A stretch of DNA of 64,000 nt, taken from NCBI RefSeq assembly GCF_001685415.1, contig NZ_CP014989.1, forward strand, positions 2,790,001-2,854,000, written 5' to 3'. The notes beneath the pieces were generated by a model that saw only the letters and a program-made list of their open reading frames with translations, was not told the origin of the DNA and searched no databases. Of the stretch, positions 8,980 to 19,542 are shown piece by piece (within the stretch, counting starts at the first letter, position 1; each line of letters starts with the position of its first letter). The translations under genes were made by a program, and so were the position numbers. The stretch comes from Serinicoccus hydrothermalis. GTDB taxonomy: Bacteria; Actinomycetota; Actinomycetes; Actinomycetales; Dermatophilaceae.

Positions 8980-9315
8980 ATGAGCGACGCTGCTCGTACC
9001 CGTCACGCGCTGTCCGTCCTGGTCGAGAACAACCCGGGCGTCCTGGCCCGCGTGTCCGTCCTGTTCGCCCGGCGCAACTTCAACATCGACCACCTCGTCG
9101 TGGGGCCGACCGAGGACAACAAGGTGTCCCGGATGACGATCGTGGTCAACGTCAACGCCGAGCAGCTGCACAAGGTGACCAGCCAGCTCGACAAGCTCGT
9201 CGAGGTCATCCACATCGAGGAGCTCGAGGACGCCGACGCCATCCGCAGCAAGCTCTGGCAGATCAACGACAACGGTCCGCGCCCGGTCGGCGCGATGGCT
9301 GCCGCCGCCTTCTGA
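8980..9315 (+). CDS. ilvN: Acetolactate synthase small (regulatory) subunit, short form
   Basis: 111 residues from the ATG at 8980, which has a GAAAGG ribosome-binding site; an in-frame ATG at 8875 overlapping the ilvB stop would add 35 low-complexity residues. Residues 8-80 are a clear ACT domain ('LSVLVENNPGVLARVSVLF', 'FNIDHLVVGPTED'), the valine-sensing part that binds IlvB. Actinobacterial IlvN is usually about 165-175 residues with a second domain. Here the protein stops soon after the ACT domain with an unusual Ala-rich end, and a repeat element follows. It may be truncated, with possible effects on activation or feedback inhibition. Confidence 0.9.
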   Translation: MSDAARTRHALSVLVENNPGVLARVSVLFARRNFNIDHLVVGPTEDNKVSRMTIVVNVNAEQLHKVTSQLDKLVEVIHIEELEDADAIRSKLWQINDNGPRPVGAMAAAAF

Positions 9316-9317
9316 TC

Positions 9318-12219
<2,902 letters not shown>

Positions 12220-12232
12220 GCGGGAGCGGGCG

Positions 12233-12761
12233 TCAGGTGGTGCCGTCGCCGGCGTGCAGGTCCTCGATGACCTGCTGCACCTCACGCTCGACCTCGGGGT
12301 CGACCTCCCGGGAGGCGACGTCACGCTCCAGGAGGGCGTCGACGAGCTCGCCGACCCTGGCCTCGATCTGTTCGTAGGCCGACGGGAGGTCGTCGTGCCC
12401 CTCGAGCGAGCCCAGCTCGTCCCAGTCGATCTGGTGCAGCCCGTGGGTGGGCATCTGCACCTTCTCCTCGTCGGTGAGACCCATGGTCACGACCACGTCG
12501 GAGGTGAGGACCATCTTCCCGGTCATGGCGGTCACCGCGTGGGCATCGGGGTCGTAGCCCTTCTCCCCGCAACAGCGCGGCGATCTCCGGCCGGAGCTGC
12601 TCGCCGGGGCTCACCCCGCCGGAGCGGGCCCGCAGCAGCCCCTCTCCCCGTCCGTTGGCGATGGCGGCCGCGATCTGGCTGCGCCCGGTGTTGGCGTCGT
12701 CGACGAAGAGGACCTGCTTGACGAGGGCGAGGTCGATCTCGTGCTGGTCAGCCTGCGCCAT
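12233..12761 (-). pseudogene. Broken ArsC/low-molecular-weight phosphatase-like gene
   Basis: Two minus-strand frames make one protein. The first part (from the ATG at 12761; a TTG at 12773 is also possible) reads 'VLFVDDANTGRSQIAAA', the phosphate-binding loop region of the arsenate reductase/LMW tyrosine phosphatase fold. The second part ('EKGYDPDAHAVTAMTGKM', 'DVVVTMGL') continues it in another frame. Removing one C from the run 12565-12568 rejoins them. The loop normally reads CxxNxGRS with the nucleophilic Cys; here Asp takes that place, so the parent protein would already be catalytically dead. A sequencing error in the C-run cannot be excluded. Confidence 0.75.
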
Positions 12762-12840
12762 ACCGGCAGTCAACCAGTCCGTCGGCGACGCGCAGATGGC
12801 CCGCAGGTGGCCACCAGGGGGCGCCGCGATGACGTCTGGG

Positions 12841-13647
12841 TCAGGCCAGCTCGGACTGCAGGGCGCGCACCCAGTCGCGCTTGACCGAGCGCCACTCCTC
12901 GTCGGTCAGGCCGCGGCGCCAGTAGGGCGACAGAGAGAGGTGGTCGGGCGAGGCCAGCCCGCCGTCGCGGAGCGCGTGACCCACCGCGCGGATCGACTCC
13001 GCCTCCCCGTGCACGAAGGCGCTGACGACACCGTCGAGCCGGGGGAGCGCGGCGACCGTGTCCGCCAGCAGCCGGGTCAGCGCGTCCTCGTCGCCCGCCG
13101 AGCTGCGGTGGACGTAGGTCACCTCGAGGTCGCCCGGGGAGGTGAGCTCGACCTCGCCGGCCGCGTCCTCGACCTCGACCACCGCGCGGACCGGTATGCC
13201 CGCACCGACCTGCTCGGCGCAGGCCGCGATCGCGGGAAGGGCGGACTCGTCGCCGACGAGCAGCACGCCGTCGGCCTCGGTCGGGGGAGAGTAGTCACCC
13301 GCGGGGCCGCGCAGCTGCAGCCGGTCACCGGGGCGGGCGTGCAGCGCCCAGCGGCCGGCATACCCCACCTCGCCGTGCACGACGAAGTCGATGGTCATCT
13401 CCCGCGTCTGGGGGTCCCAGGACCGGAGGGTGTAGCGGCGCGGGTAGGGGCGCTGCTCCCGCGGCAGCTCGCGCGTCGCCTCGTCCTCGAAGGGCGGCGC
13501 GTAGTCGGCGCCGGCCGGCAGGAAGAAGGCGTTGACGTAGGAGTCGGCGAACTGCGGGTCCGCGAAGTCGGCGAGGCCCTCCCCGCCGAGGACGACGCGC
13601 ACCAGCTGCGGGGTGAGCTGCTCGGTGCGCACGACCGTGCCGTACAT
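12841..13647 (-). CDS. Siderophore-interacting protein (FAD/NAD(P)H ferric reductase)
   Basis: 268 residues of the ViuB/SIP family. The flavin-binding motif 'RRYTLRSWDP' is near residue 75, 'GDRLQLRGPAGDY' follows, and 'LLVGDESALPAIAAC' near 130 begins the NAD(P)H-binding domain; the C-terminus carries the family 'YWRRGLTDEEW' signature. These cytosolic enzymes release iron from imported ferric siderophores by reduction. The ATG at 13647 has a strong AAGGAGAA site. A DtxR/IdeR-like half-site lies 33 bp upstream, so iron repression is likely (inference). Confidence 0.9.
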   Translation of the reverse strand: MYGTVVRTEQLTPQLVRVVLGGEGLADFADPQFADSYVNAFFLPAGADYAPPFEDEATRELPREQRPYPRRYTLRSWDPQTREMTIDFVVHGEVGYAGRWALHARPGDRLQLRGPAGDYSPPTEADGVLLVGDESALPAIAACAEQVGAGIPVRAVVEVEDAAGEVELTSPGDLEVTYVHRSSAGDEDALTRLLADTVAALPRLDGVVSAFVHGEAESIRAVGHALRDGGLASPDHLSLSPYWRRGLTDEEWRSVKRDWVRALQSELA

Positions 13648-13679
13648 GGGTTCTCCTTCTGCTGTCCGGGGATGCAACA

Positions 13680-13698
13680 AGGCTAACCTCACCCGAAT
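13680..13698. promoter_or_regulatory. DtxR/IdeR-like iron box half-site
   Basis: AGGCTAACCT at 13680-13689 is a perfect match to half plus the centre of the iron-box consensus TTAGGTTAGCCTAACCTAA. On the minus strand 12 of 19 positions agree when the other half is included. A second TTAGGT lies at 13698. It is in the 117-bp gap between the divergent siderophore reductase and the PhzE-like gene, so it could control one or both. Confidence 0.55.
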
Positions 13699-13764
13699 TA
13701 GGTCAGGGACCCGGGTGGTGGAGTGGCCGAGGGGCTGTCGCCGCCCCATGACAGACTCTGCGCC

Positions 13765-15633
13765 ATGCCGCCGCACCTGCTGGAGCAGATCCTCGCCGAC
13801 CCCTCCGGCCAGTCGTGGGCGATCCTGTGGCGCGCGTCCGAGGACGAGGCCGAGGTGCTCGTCGGCGACGTGGAGGACCTCGACCTGCTGGCGCAGATCC
13901 CCCGCCCGGACGCCGGTGCGCCGGTCCTCGCGATGGTGCCCTTCCGGCAGATCGCCGAGCGCGGCTTCGTGGCCCACGACGACGGCACCCCGCTACGGGT
14001 GCTGCGCCCGAGCCATACCCAGCGGCTCTCGGTCGAGGAGCTCGTGGCGAGCCTGCCGACCGGCGAGGTCGAGGTCGCCGCCGAGCGCTTCAGCGTCGAG
14101 GACGCGACCTACGCCCGCACCGTGGCCCAGGTCATCGAGGAGGAGATCGGCGAGGGCGAGGGCGCCAACTTCGTCATCCGGCGCGACGTCCTGGCCCACT
14201 GCCGCAGCGACCAGGCCGTCGCCGCGCTGACCTGGCTGCGCCGCCTGCTCGTCGACGAGCGCGGGGCCTACTGGACCTTCGCCGTGCACACCCCCGGCCA
14301 CACCCTCGTCGGCGCCACCCCGGAGCGCCACGTCAGCGTGCGCGACGGCCGGGTGTGGATGAACCCGATCTCGGGCACCTTCCGCCACCCGGTGCAGGAC
14401 TCCGAGCTGGAGCCGGAGTTCCGCTCGTTCATCAAGGACACCAAGGAGACCGAGGAGCTCTTCATGGTGGTGGACGAGGAGATGAAGATGATGGCCCAGA
14501 TCTGCTCGGACGGCGGCCGAATCACCGGGCCCTACCTCAAGCAGATGGCCCACCTCACGCACACCGAGTACCTCCTCGACGGGCGCAGCCACGCCGACGT
14601 CCGCGACGTCCTGCGCACGACGATGTTCGCACCCACCGTGACCGGGTCCCCGATGGAGAACGCCTGCAGCGTCATCGCCGAGCACGAGCCGGACGGCCGC
14701 GGCTACTACTCCGGGGTGCTGGCGCTGCTGGAGCAGGACGAGCAGGGCGGGGAACGTCTGGACGCGCCGATCCTCATCCGCACCGCGCACCTCACCGAGG
14801 ACGGGACGGTGCGGGTCAGCGCGGGCGCCACGCTGGTCCGGCACAGCGACCCGGCCTCGGAGTGCGAGGAGACCAGCGCCAAGGCCCGCGGGATGCTGTC
14901 GGCGCTCGGGCTGCGCCCCCGTCGGGAGCCCGGTCGCGCGCTCGACCTCGAGGGTCTGCCCGGCGTCGCGGCGGACCTCGCCTCGCGCAACGAGTCGCTG
15001 TCCCCCTTCTGGCTCAGCCCGCAGGGCTCCCGGCCCGATCCCGAGCTGCTCGGCCGGCGGGTCCTCGTCGTCGACGCCGAGGACACCTGGACCCAGATGC
15101 TGGCGCACATGCTGCGTCACCTCGGCATGGTGCCCGAGGTGCGCCGGTGGGAGCAGGTCACCGAGGCCGACGTGGCGGGCCCCGCCGTCGGCCACGACCT
15201 CGTGCTCTTCGGCCCCGGGCCGGGGGACCCCACCGACCTGCAGGACCCCCGCATCGCGGCGCTGCACTCGCTGCTCGCCGCGCGGCTGGGCACCGGGGCG
15301 CCGGTGCTGGCGGTATGCCTGTCCCACCAGGTCCTCGCGACCCTCGCCGGGCTCGAGGTCACCAAGCTCCCCGCGCCCAACCAGGGCGTGCAGCTGCCGG
15401 TCGACCTGTGGGGGGACGTGCGCCGGATCGGCTTCTACAACACCTTCGTCGCCCGCCCGGGCGACCCGCGCATCGGCGACATCGAGCTGGAGGCGGCGGT
15501 GCACGAGCCGGACGACGCCGTCGTCGGGCTCCGGGGCACCCGGGTGGCCAGCATCCAGGGGCACGCCGAGTCGGTGCTCTCCCGGGACGGTCTCACGACG
15601 CTGCACGGGCTCATCCGGCAGGCCCTGGCCTAG
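13765..15633 (+). CDS. PhzE-like fused chorismate enzyme (ADIC/anthranilate synthase family)
   Basis: 622 residues: an N-terminal chorismate-binding domain (to about 400) fused to a class I glutamine amidotransferase (about 430-620). The catalytic region reads 'MNPISGTFRHP', with Ser in the PxxGT motif as in PhzE-type enzymes, not Ala (TrpE) or Lys (PabB). The amidotransferase nucleophile is in 'AVCLSHQVLA' and the His-Glu in 'GHAESVL'. PhzE makes 2-amino-2-deoxyisochorismate, precursor of phenazines and related aromatics. No PhzD, PhzF or other phenazine genes are present. The ATG at 13765 is chosen; sharing an iron-box gap suggests a link to iron-responsive metabolism (inference). Confidence 0.8.
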   Translation: MPPHLLEQILADPSGQSWAILWRASEDEAEVLVGDVEDLDLLAQIPRPDAGAPVLAMVPFRQIAERGFVAHDDGTPLRVLRPSHTQRLSVEELVASLPTGEVEVAAERFSVEDATYARTVAQVIEEEIGEGEGANFVIRRDVLAHCRSDQAVAALTWLRRLLVDERGAYWTFAVHTPGHTLVGATPERHVSVRDGRVWMNPISGTFRHPVQDSELEPEFRSFIKDTKETEELFMVVDEEMKMMAQICSDGGRITGPYLKQMAHLTHTEYLLDGRSHADVRDVLRTTMFAPTVTGSPMENACSVIAEHEPDGRGYYSGVLALLEQDEQGGERLDAPILIRTAHLTEDGTVRVSAGATLVRHSDPASECEETSAKARGMLSALGLRPRREPGRALDLEGLPGVAADLASRNESLSPFWLSPQGSRPDPELLGRRVLVVDAEDTWTQMLAHMLRHLGMVPEVRRWEQVTEADVAGPAVGHDLVLFGPGPGDPTDLQDPRIAALHSLLAARLGTGAPVLAVCLSHQVLATLAGLEVTKLPAPNQGVQLPVDLWGDVRRIGFYNTFVARPGDPRIGDIELEAAVHEPDDAVVGLRGTRVASIQGHAESVLSRDGLTTLHGLIRQALA

Positions 15634-16133
15634 CGCTTGCGGCGGACGTAGAGCTGCTTGCGGACGCGGGCGACGACCGTGCCGTCCTCGGTGACGACGT
15701 CGTTGTCGAACCAGCGCAGCACCTTGGCGCCGTCCGCCGCCTCGGCCCGCAGCTCGTCCAGGACCTGCTCGCTGAGGTCGAAGGTGGCGCTCACCGCGCT
15801 CCGGCCGGGCGAGACGAACTCGATCTCGGCGGCCTTGTCCCACACGACATACCCCTGACCGAGGTTGCGCAGCACCATGAGCATCCAGAACGGGTCGACC
15901 ATCGCCACCAGGGAGCCGCCGAAGAGGGTGCCGACGTAGTTCGTCGTGAGCGGGGTGTGTGCGAGCCGGACCCGGACGTGCCGGAAGTCGGCGGACATCG
16001 CCTGGATCCGGATCCCGGAGAAGAGGAACGGCGGCCAGGCGTTCATCCCGTGCCGCAGCGCCCGTGCCGATCCGGCGAGGGCCTTCAGCCGGGACACGCG
16101 CTGGTCGGGCCGCGTGCGGGGAGAGGAGGTCAC
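15630..16133 (-). CDS. DUF4442 hotdog-fold protein (thioesterase-like)
   Basis: 167 residues. 'LAHTPLTTNYVGTLFGGSLVAMVDPFWMLMVL' spans the long central helix of a hotdog fold of the PaaI/DUF4442 type, followed by beta strands containing 'EFVSPGRSAVSATFDL'. Relatives hydrolyse acyl-CoA thioesters, but the substrate is unknown. The start is GTG at 16133, with TACAGT 6 bp upstream. It converges with the PhzE-like gene, overlapping by 4 bp. Confidence 0.75.
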   Translation of the reverse strand: MTSSPRTRPDQRVSRLKALAGSARALRHGMNAWPPFLFSGIRIQAMSADFRHVRVRLAHTPLTTNYVGTLFGGSLVAMVDPFWMLMVLRNLGQGYVVWDKAAEIEFVSPGRSAVSATFDLSEQVLDELRAEAADGAKVLRWFDNDVVTEDGTVVARVRKQLYVRRKR

Positions 16134-16139
16134 CGCGCC

Positions 16140-16145
16140 ACTGTA
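16140..16145 (-). promoter_or_regulatory. Leaderless-type -10 (TACAGT) for the DUF4442 gene
   Basis: Minus-strand TACAGT ends 6 bp before the GTG start at 16133; there is no ribosome-binding site. Confidence 0.4.
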
Positions 16146-16167
16146 TGCGCGGGACCACCGCGCCGAC

Positions 16168-17505
16168 TCACCCGGCGACGGCGAGGACGGCGTCGGCGTC
16201 GTCCTCGATCTGGTCAGCGGTCAGCAGATCACCGGCCCCGTCCTCGAGGGTGGTGGTCCAGGTGCTGACCGCCTGCTCGAGGACACCGCCCTCGACCAGC
16301 GCGGTCCGCAGGCGGGTCAGCTCCGCCTCGTAGGCCGCAGCCCACTCCTCGTCGGCCAGGAAGGTCTCGACGAGCGGGTGGGAGCGGCTCATCATGCCGC
16401 CCCCGCCGCCGGGCAACTCGTCGCCCTCCACGCCGGGTGGCTGCACGCCCTCAGGCATCTCGCCCTCCTCGACGGCCGGCGGCTCCAGGCCCTCGGGCAC
16501 CTGGCCGTCCTCGAAGGTGGGCATTCCGCCGCCCGCGCCGCTCCCGCCGGGGCCACCTCCGGCATTCATCGCCCCGAAGGACAGGTTGTGGTCCCAGGCC
16601 ACGACGGTGAATTGCTCGGTCGAGGAGTCCCAGAAGAGGTAGGAGTTGTTGCCCGGCCCGTCGATGTCGTCCGTGTTCTGGATGATCTCCTGCACCGCGA
16701 GGTAGGTCGCGAAGGACTCGAGGTCGACCAGCTCCGGCAGGCGCTGCGCGATCTCCTCCTCCGTGCCGTTGTGCAGCAGGTCGAGCAGCTCGATGAGCGG
16801 CCCGTAGTCGTCCTCGCCGGCCTCGATGTCGAAGGCGGTCGAGTAGTCGCCGTCCTCGCCCCGCCACGACCAGTCACCCTCCGCCTCGGACTTGTAGAGG
16901 ACGCTGTCCTCACCAGCCTCCGGGAAGGCGTCCGTCACCCAGGCGTCATCGAGGTTCTGGACGGTGAGCCGGAGCTCCTCCTCACTGCCGTTGACCGAGA
17001 AGCGGGTCGCGACCGCCTCTGTCGAGGCGAGACCTGCGGCGGACAGCACGTCGAGGGAGACCGCCTCGTTGAGCGACGTCTCCGTGGTGTTGGACCGGAC
17101 CGTGACGTCGCTGTAGCCCTCCAGGGTCTGGTCGTCGACGAACTTGTCCAGACGGATCCGCAACGGGAGTTCCTGCGCCGGGGTGTCGGTCGAGATCCCG
17201 CGCAAGGACGAGTTGCCCTTGAGCTTCAGGCCGACGTCCTCGAAGGTCTGGCCGTCGATGGTGACGGTACCGCTGACCCACTCCTTCTCGCCGGTGTCGA
17301 GGTAGGTCTGGATCATCCCGGTGAGGGTGTCCTCGTCGACCGTGACGTCGATGGTGTGGACCTCCGTCGCGGTGAACAGCGCGCTGGTCACCTCCGGCGC
17401 CGACGAGACGGCGCTCTCGCCCGTGACGAGGGGTGCGGCGCAGCCGGCGAGTGCGAGCGCGGCGACGAGCGCGAGGGTCGTGGTCGGGCGGTGGTGTCGT
17501 CTCAT
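16168..17505 (-). CDS. CotH kinase-family lipoprotein
   Basis: 445 residues. The N-terminus is a lipoprotein signal with the lipobox 'LALAGC' (Cys at about residue 21), so the mature protein is membrane-anchored outside. The CotH features are 'VGLKLKGNSSLRG' near residue 90, a central 'VAWDHNLSFG' and 'NNSYLFWD'. CotH proteins are atypical secreted kinases first known from spore coats; the target here is unknown. A Gly/Pro/Glu-rich segment (about 330-390) interrupts the C-terminal half, as in other actinobacterial members. The ATG at 17505 is chosen because it starts the signal peptide; a longer in-frame start at 17574 is unlikely. Confidence 0.85.
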   Translation of the reverse strand: MRRHHRPTTTLALVAALALAGCAAPLVTGESAVSSAPEVTSALFTATEVHTIDVTVDEDTLTGMIQTYLDTGEKEWVSGTVTIDGQTFEDVGLKLKGNSSLRGISTDTPAQELPLRIRLDKFVDDQTLEGYSDVTVRSNTTETSLNEAVSLDVLSAAGLASTEAVATRFSVNGSEEELRLTVQNLDDAWVTDAFPEAGEDSVLYKSEAEGDWSWRGEDGDYSTAFDIEAGEDDYGPLIELLDLLHNGTEEEIAQRLPELVDLESFATYLAVQEIIQNTDDIDGPGNNSYLFWDSSTEQFTVVAWDHNLSFGAMNAGGGPGGSGAGGGMPTFEDGQVPEGLEPPAVEEGEMPEGVQPPGVEGDELPGGGGGMMSRSHPLVETFLADEEWAAAYEAELTRLRTALVEGGVLEQAVSTWTTTLEDGAGDLLTADQIEDDADAVLAVAG

Positions 17506-17590
17506 GGCGCGAGTCCACGCGTCGCGGCTGTGCCGAGGGGCTGCCACGGCTGTGACCTCGCTGTGCAGTCCCAAGCCCCCACATGCGGGA

Positions 17591-17621
17591 GCCGCGGGTG
17601 TCTCAGGGGCAGACCCGCGGC
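17591..17621 (-). terminator. Hairpin after the tRNA cluster
   Basis: Perfect 9-bp stem GCCGCGGGT (17591-17599) with 17613-17621 around a 13-nt loop, 9 bp past the 3' end of tRNA-Phe. There is no T-tract, common for actinobacterial terminators. Confidence 0.55.
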
Positions 17622-17630
17622 TCGTCGCGT

Positions 17631-17703
17631 GGCCAGGGGCGGGGTCGAACCGCCGACCTTTCGATTTTCAGTCGAACGCTCGTACCAACTGAGCTACCTG
17701 GCC
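17631..17703 (-). tRNA. tRNA-Phe (GAA)
   Basis: 73-nt cloverleaf on the minus strand with acceptor GGCCAGG/CCTGGCC, D-arm TAGCTCAGTTGGTA, anticodon loop with GAA, and T-arm GGTTCGACC. CCA is not encoded. Confidence 0.97.
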
Positions 17704-17763
17704 GGAAGTAGTGATCCGGCGTGGCCCCGGATCTCTCCGGTGACCACGCCGTTCCCTACTCTG

Positions 17764-17837
17764 CGACCCCGACGGGACTCGAACCCGCGACCTCCGCCGT
17801 GACAGGGCGGCGCGCTAACCAACTGCGCCACGGGGCC
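17764..17837 (-). tRNA. tRNA-Asp (GTC)
   Basis: 74-nt cloverleaf on the minus strand with acceptor GGCCCCG, D-arm GGCGCAGTTGGTTAGCGC, anticodon GTC in CCTGTCACG, T-arm GGGTTCGAGTCCC and discriminator G. It is the middle gene of the cluster. Confidence 0.97.
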
Positions 17838-17861
17838 TCGATTTCAGGTCGAGACCTGGTG

Positions 17862-17934
17862 CATCCCCAACGGGATTCGAACCCGTGTTACCGCCGTGAA
17901 AGGGCGGGGTCCTAGGCCACTAGACGATGGGGAC
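17862..17934 (-). tRNA. tRNA-Glu (TTC)
   Basis: 73-nt cloverleaf on the minus strand beginning GTCCCCATCGTCTAGTGGCC, anticodon TTC in CTTTCAC, T-arm GGGTTCGAATCCC. It is the first gene of a Glu-Asp-Phe cluster. Confidence 0.97.
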
Positions 17935-17956
17935 CTATCCGTTGAGGACGACGATG

Positions 17957-17986
17957 AGCATACGTGATCGCCCACGCGCAGACCAA
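17957..17986 (-). promoter_or_regulatory. Promoter of the tRNA Glu-Asp-Phe cluster
   Basis: Minus-strand TTGGTC (17986-17981), 18-bp spacer, TATGCT (17962-17957), about 22 bp before the mature tRNA-Glu 5' end. Confidence 0.6.
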
Positions 17987-17992
17987 AACGCC

Positions 17993-19069
17993 TCAGACGA
18001 TGCTCTCCGGGGACCGTGCCCACGCCAGGAGCCGCTCCAGCGGCCACGTGTTGACGACCCGCTCGGGGGGCACACCGTGGCGCACCGCCCGCTCGCAGCC
18101 GTAGTCGAGGAAGTCCAGCTGACCGGGGGCGTGGGCGTCGGTCGAGATCGCGAAGACGCAGCCCGTGTCGACCGCGAGGTCGAGCAGCTCGCCGGGCGGG
18201 TCCTGCCGCTCGGGGCGGGAGTTGATCTCCACCGCGGTGCCGGTCTGTGCGCACGCCTCGAAGACCGCGGCGGCGTCGAAGTCGCTGGGCGGGCGCATGC
18301 GGGAGCCGCTGCGGCCGCCCTTGTCGCCGCGCCGGGGCATGACCCGCCGGCCGGTGCAGTGGCCCAGGACGCTGGTGAGCGGGTTGCGGACCGCGGCCAG
18401 CATGCGCCGGGTCATCGCGGCCTTCTCCATGGTGAGCTTGGAGTGCACCGAGGCGACCCGGACGTCCAGCCGGGCCAGCAGGTCCTCCTCCTGGTCCAGC
18501 GCGCCGTCGTCGAGGATGTCGACCTCGATCGCCTTGAGCAGGGTGAAGCCGGGGGCGGTGTGGGCGTTGACGGCCTCCACGACCTCCAGCTGGCGCCGCA
18601 GCCGGGACGCGGTGAGGCCGTTGGCCACGGTGAGCCGGGGCGAGTGGTCGGTGAGCGCGAGGTAGTCGTGCCCGAGCTCGATGGCGCTGGCGACCATCTC
18701 CTCCATGGGGCTGCCGCCGTCGGACCAGTCGGAGTGGCTGTGCAGGTCGCCGCGCAGCTGCTCCCGCATCGCCCCGCCGCCGTCGGCCAGAGGCTCGCCC
18801 GCAGCCTCCTCCAGGTCGGCGAGCTTGTCCGGGACCTGCCCCGCGACCACCGCCTCGATGACGGCCGAGGTGGAGGGGCCGATGCCGGGCAGGTCGCGCA
18901 GGGTGCCGGCAGCGGCCCGCCGCCGCACCTCCTCCTCGCCCAGCGGTAGGATGGTCGCCGCCGCCCTGCGGTAGGCCTCGACGCGCCGCGTCTCCTCCCG
19001 CGACCGCTCCAGGAGGAAGGCGATCCGGCGCAGCGCGTCGACCGGCTCCAGGCCCTGCTCGCCGCTCAT
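17993..19069 (-). CDS. PHP domain phosphoesterase with N-terminal HhH (PolX-like)
   Basis: 358 residues. The first 90 contain a helix-hairpin-helix ('LRDLPGIGPSTSAVIEAVV') like the fingers of family X polymerases; residues about 105-350 are a PHP metal-dependent phosphoesterase ('DLHSHSDWSDG', 'ALTDHSPR', 'EVDIL', 'VASVHS', 'GHCTGR', 'STDAHAPG' carry the metal ligands). It resembles the PHP half of bacterial PolX without the polymerase palm. The role may be DNA-end or phosphate processing (inference). ATG 19069 is preferred: TAGAGT lies 7 bp upstream. ATG 19099 is the alternative. Confidence 0.8.
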   Translation of the reverse strand: MSGEQGLEPVDALRRIAFLLERSREETRRVEAYRRAAATILPLGEEEVRRRAAAGTLRDLPGIGPSTSAVIEAVVAGQVPDKLADLEEAAGEPLADGGGAMREQLRGDLHSHSDWSDGGSPMEEMVASAIELGHDYLALTDHSPRLTVANGLTASRLRRQLEVVEAVNAHTAPGFTLLKAIEVDILDDGALDQEEDLLARLDVRVASVHSKLTMEKAAMTRRMLAAVRNPLTSVLGHCTGRRVMPRRGDKGGRSGSRMRPPSDFDAAAVFEACAQTGTAVEINSRPERQDPPGELLDLAVDTGCVFAISTDAHAPGQLDFLDYGCERAVRHGVPPERVVNTWPLERLLAWARSPESIV

Positions 19070-19076
19070 GGTCGTG

Positions 19077-19104
19077 ACTCTACGGCGGGACGAGGACATA
19101 CGCT
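19077..19104. promoter_or_regulatory. Divergent leaderless-type -10 pair (PHP / ElaA)
   Basis: Minus-strand TAGAGT (19082-19077) is 7 bp before the PHP start at 19069; plus-strand TACGCT (19099-19104) is 6 bp before the acetyltransferase ATG at 19111. The two starts are only 41 bp apart. Confidence 0.45.
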
Positions 19105-19110
19105 GCCGCC

Positions 19111-19542
19111 ATGCCCACGATCCGCGCCGCGCACTTCGCCGACCTCGACAACCGCGTGCTGCACGACCTGCTCCGGCTGCGGGTCGACGTCTTCGTCGTC
19201 GAGCAGGACTGCGCCTACCCCGAGATCGACGGACGCGACGTCGAGGAGGGCACCGAGCACCTGTGGATGGACCTCGACGGTCAGGTCGCCGCCACGGTGC
19301 GCGTCCTGCACGACCCCGACGGCACCCGGCACCTGGGTCGCGTCGCCACGCACCGGGACCACCGCGGCCAGGGGTATGCCGCGGCGCTGCTGCGGGAGGG
19401 GCTGGAGCGGCTCGGCCCGGGCCCGGTGCACCTCGGCGCCCAGGCCTACCTCGAGCAGTGGTACGCCCGTCTGGGCTTCCGCCGCAGCGGCGAGGACTAC
19501 CTCGAGGACGGCATCCCGCACCTGCCGATGGTCAGGGACTGA
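19111..19542 (+). CDS. elaA: GNAT N-acetyltransferase, ElaA family
   Basis: 143 residues, family length. 'LLRLRVDVFVVEQDCAYPEIDGRD' is the ElaA N-terminal signature, and 'LGRVATHRDHRGQGYAAALL' holds the acetyl-CoA-binding R/QxxGxG/A motif (about 76-95). The C-terminal 'YARLGFRRSGEDYLEDGIPHLPM' is also typical. The substrate is unknown. It abuts the convergent ndh gene with no gap. Confidence 0.9.
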   Translation: MPTIRAAHFADLDNRVLHDLLRLRVDVFVVEQDCAYPEIDGRDVEEGTEHLWMDLDGQVAATVRVLHDPDGTRHLGRVATHRDHRGQGYAAALLREGLERLGPGPVHLGAQAYLEQWYARLGFRRSGEDYLEDGIPHLPMVRD

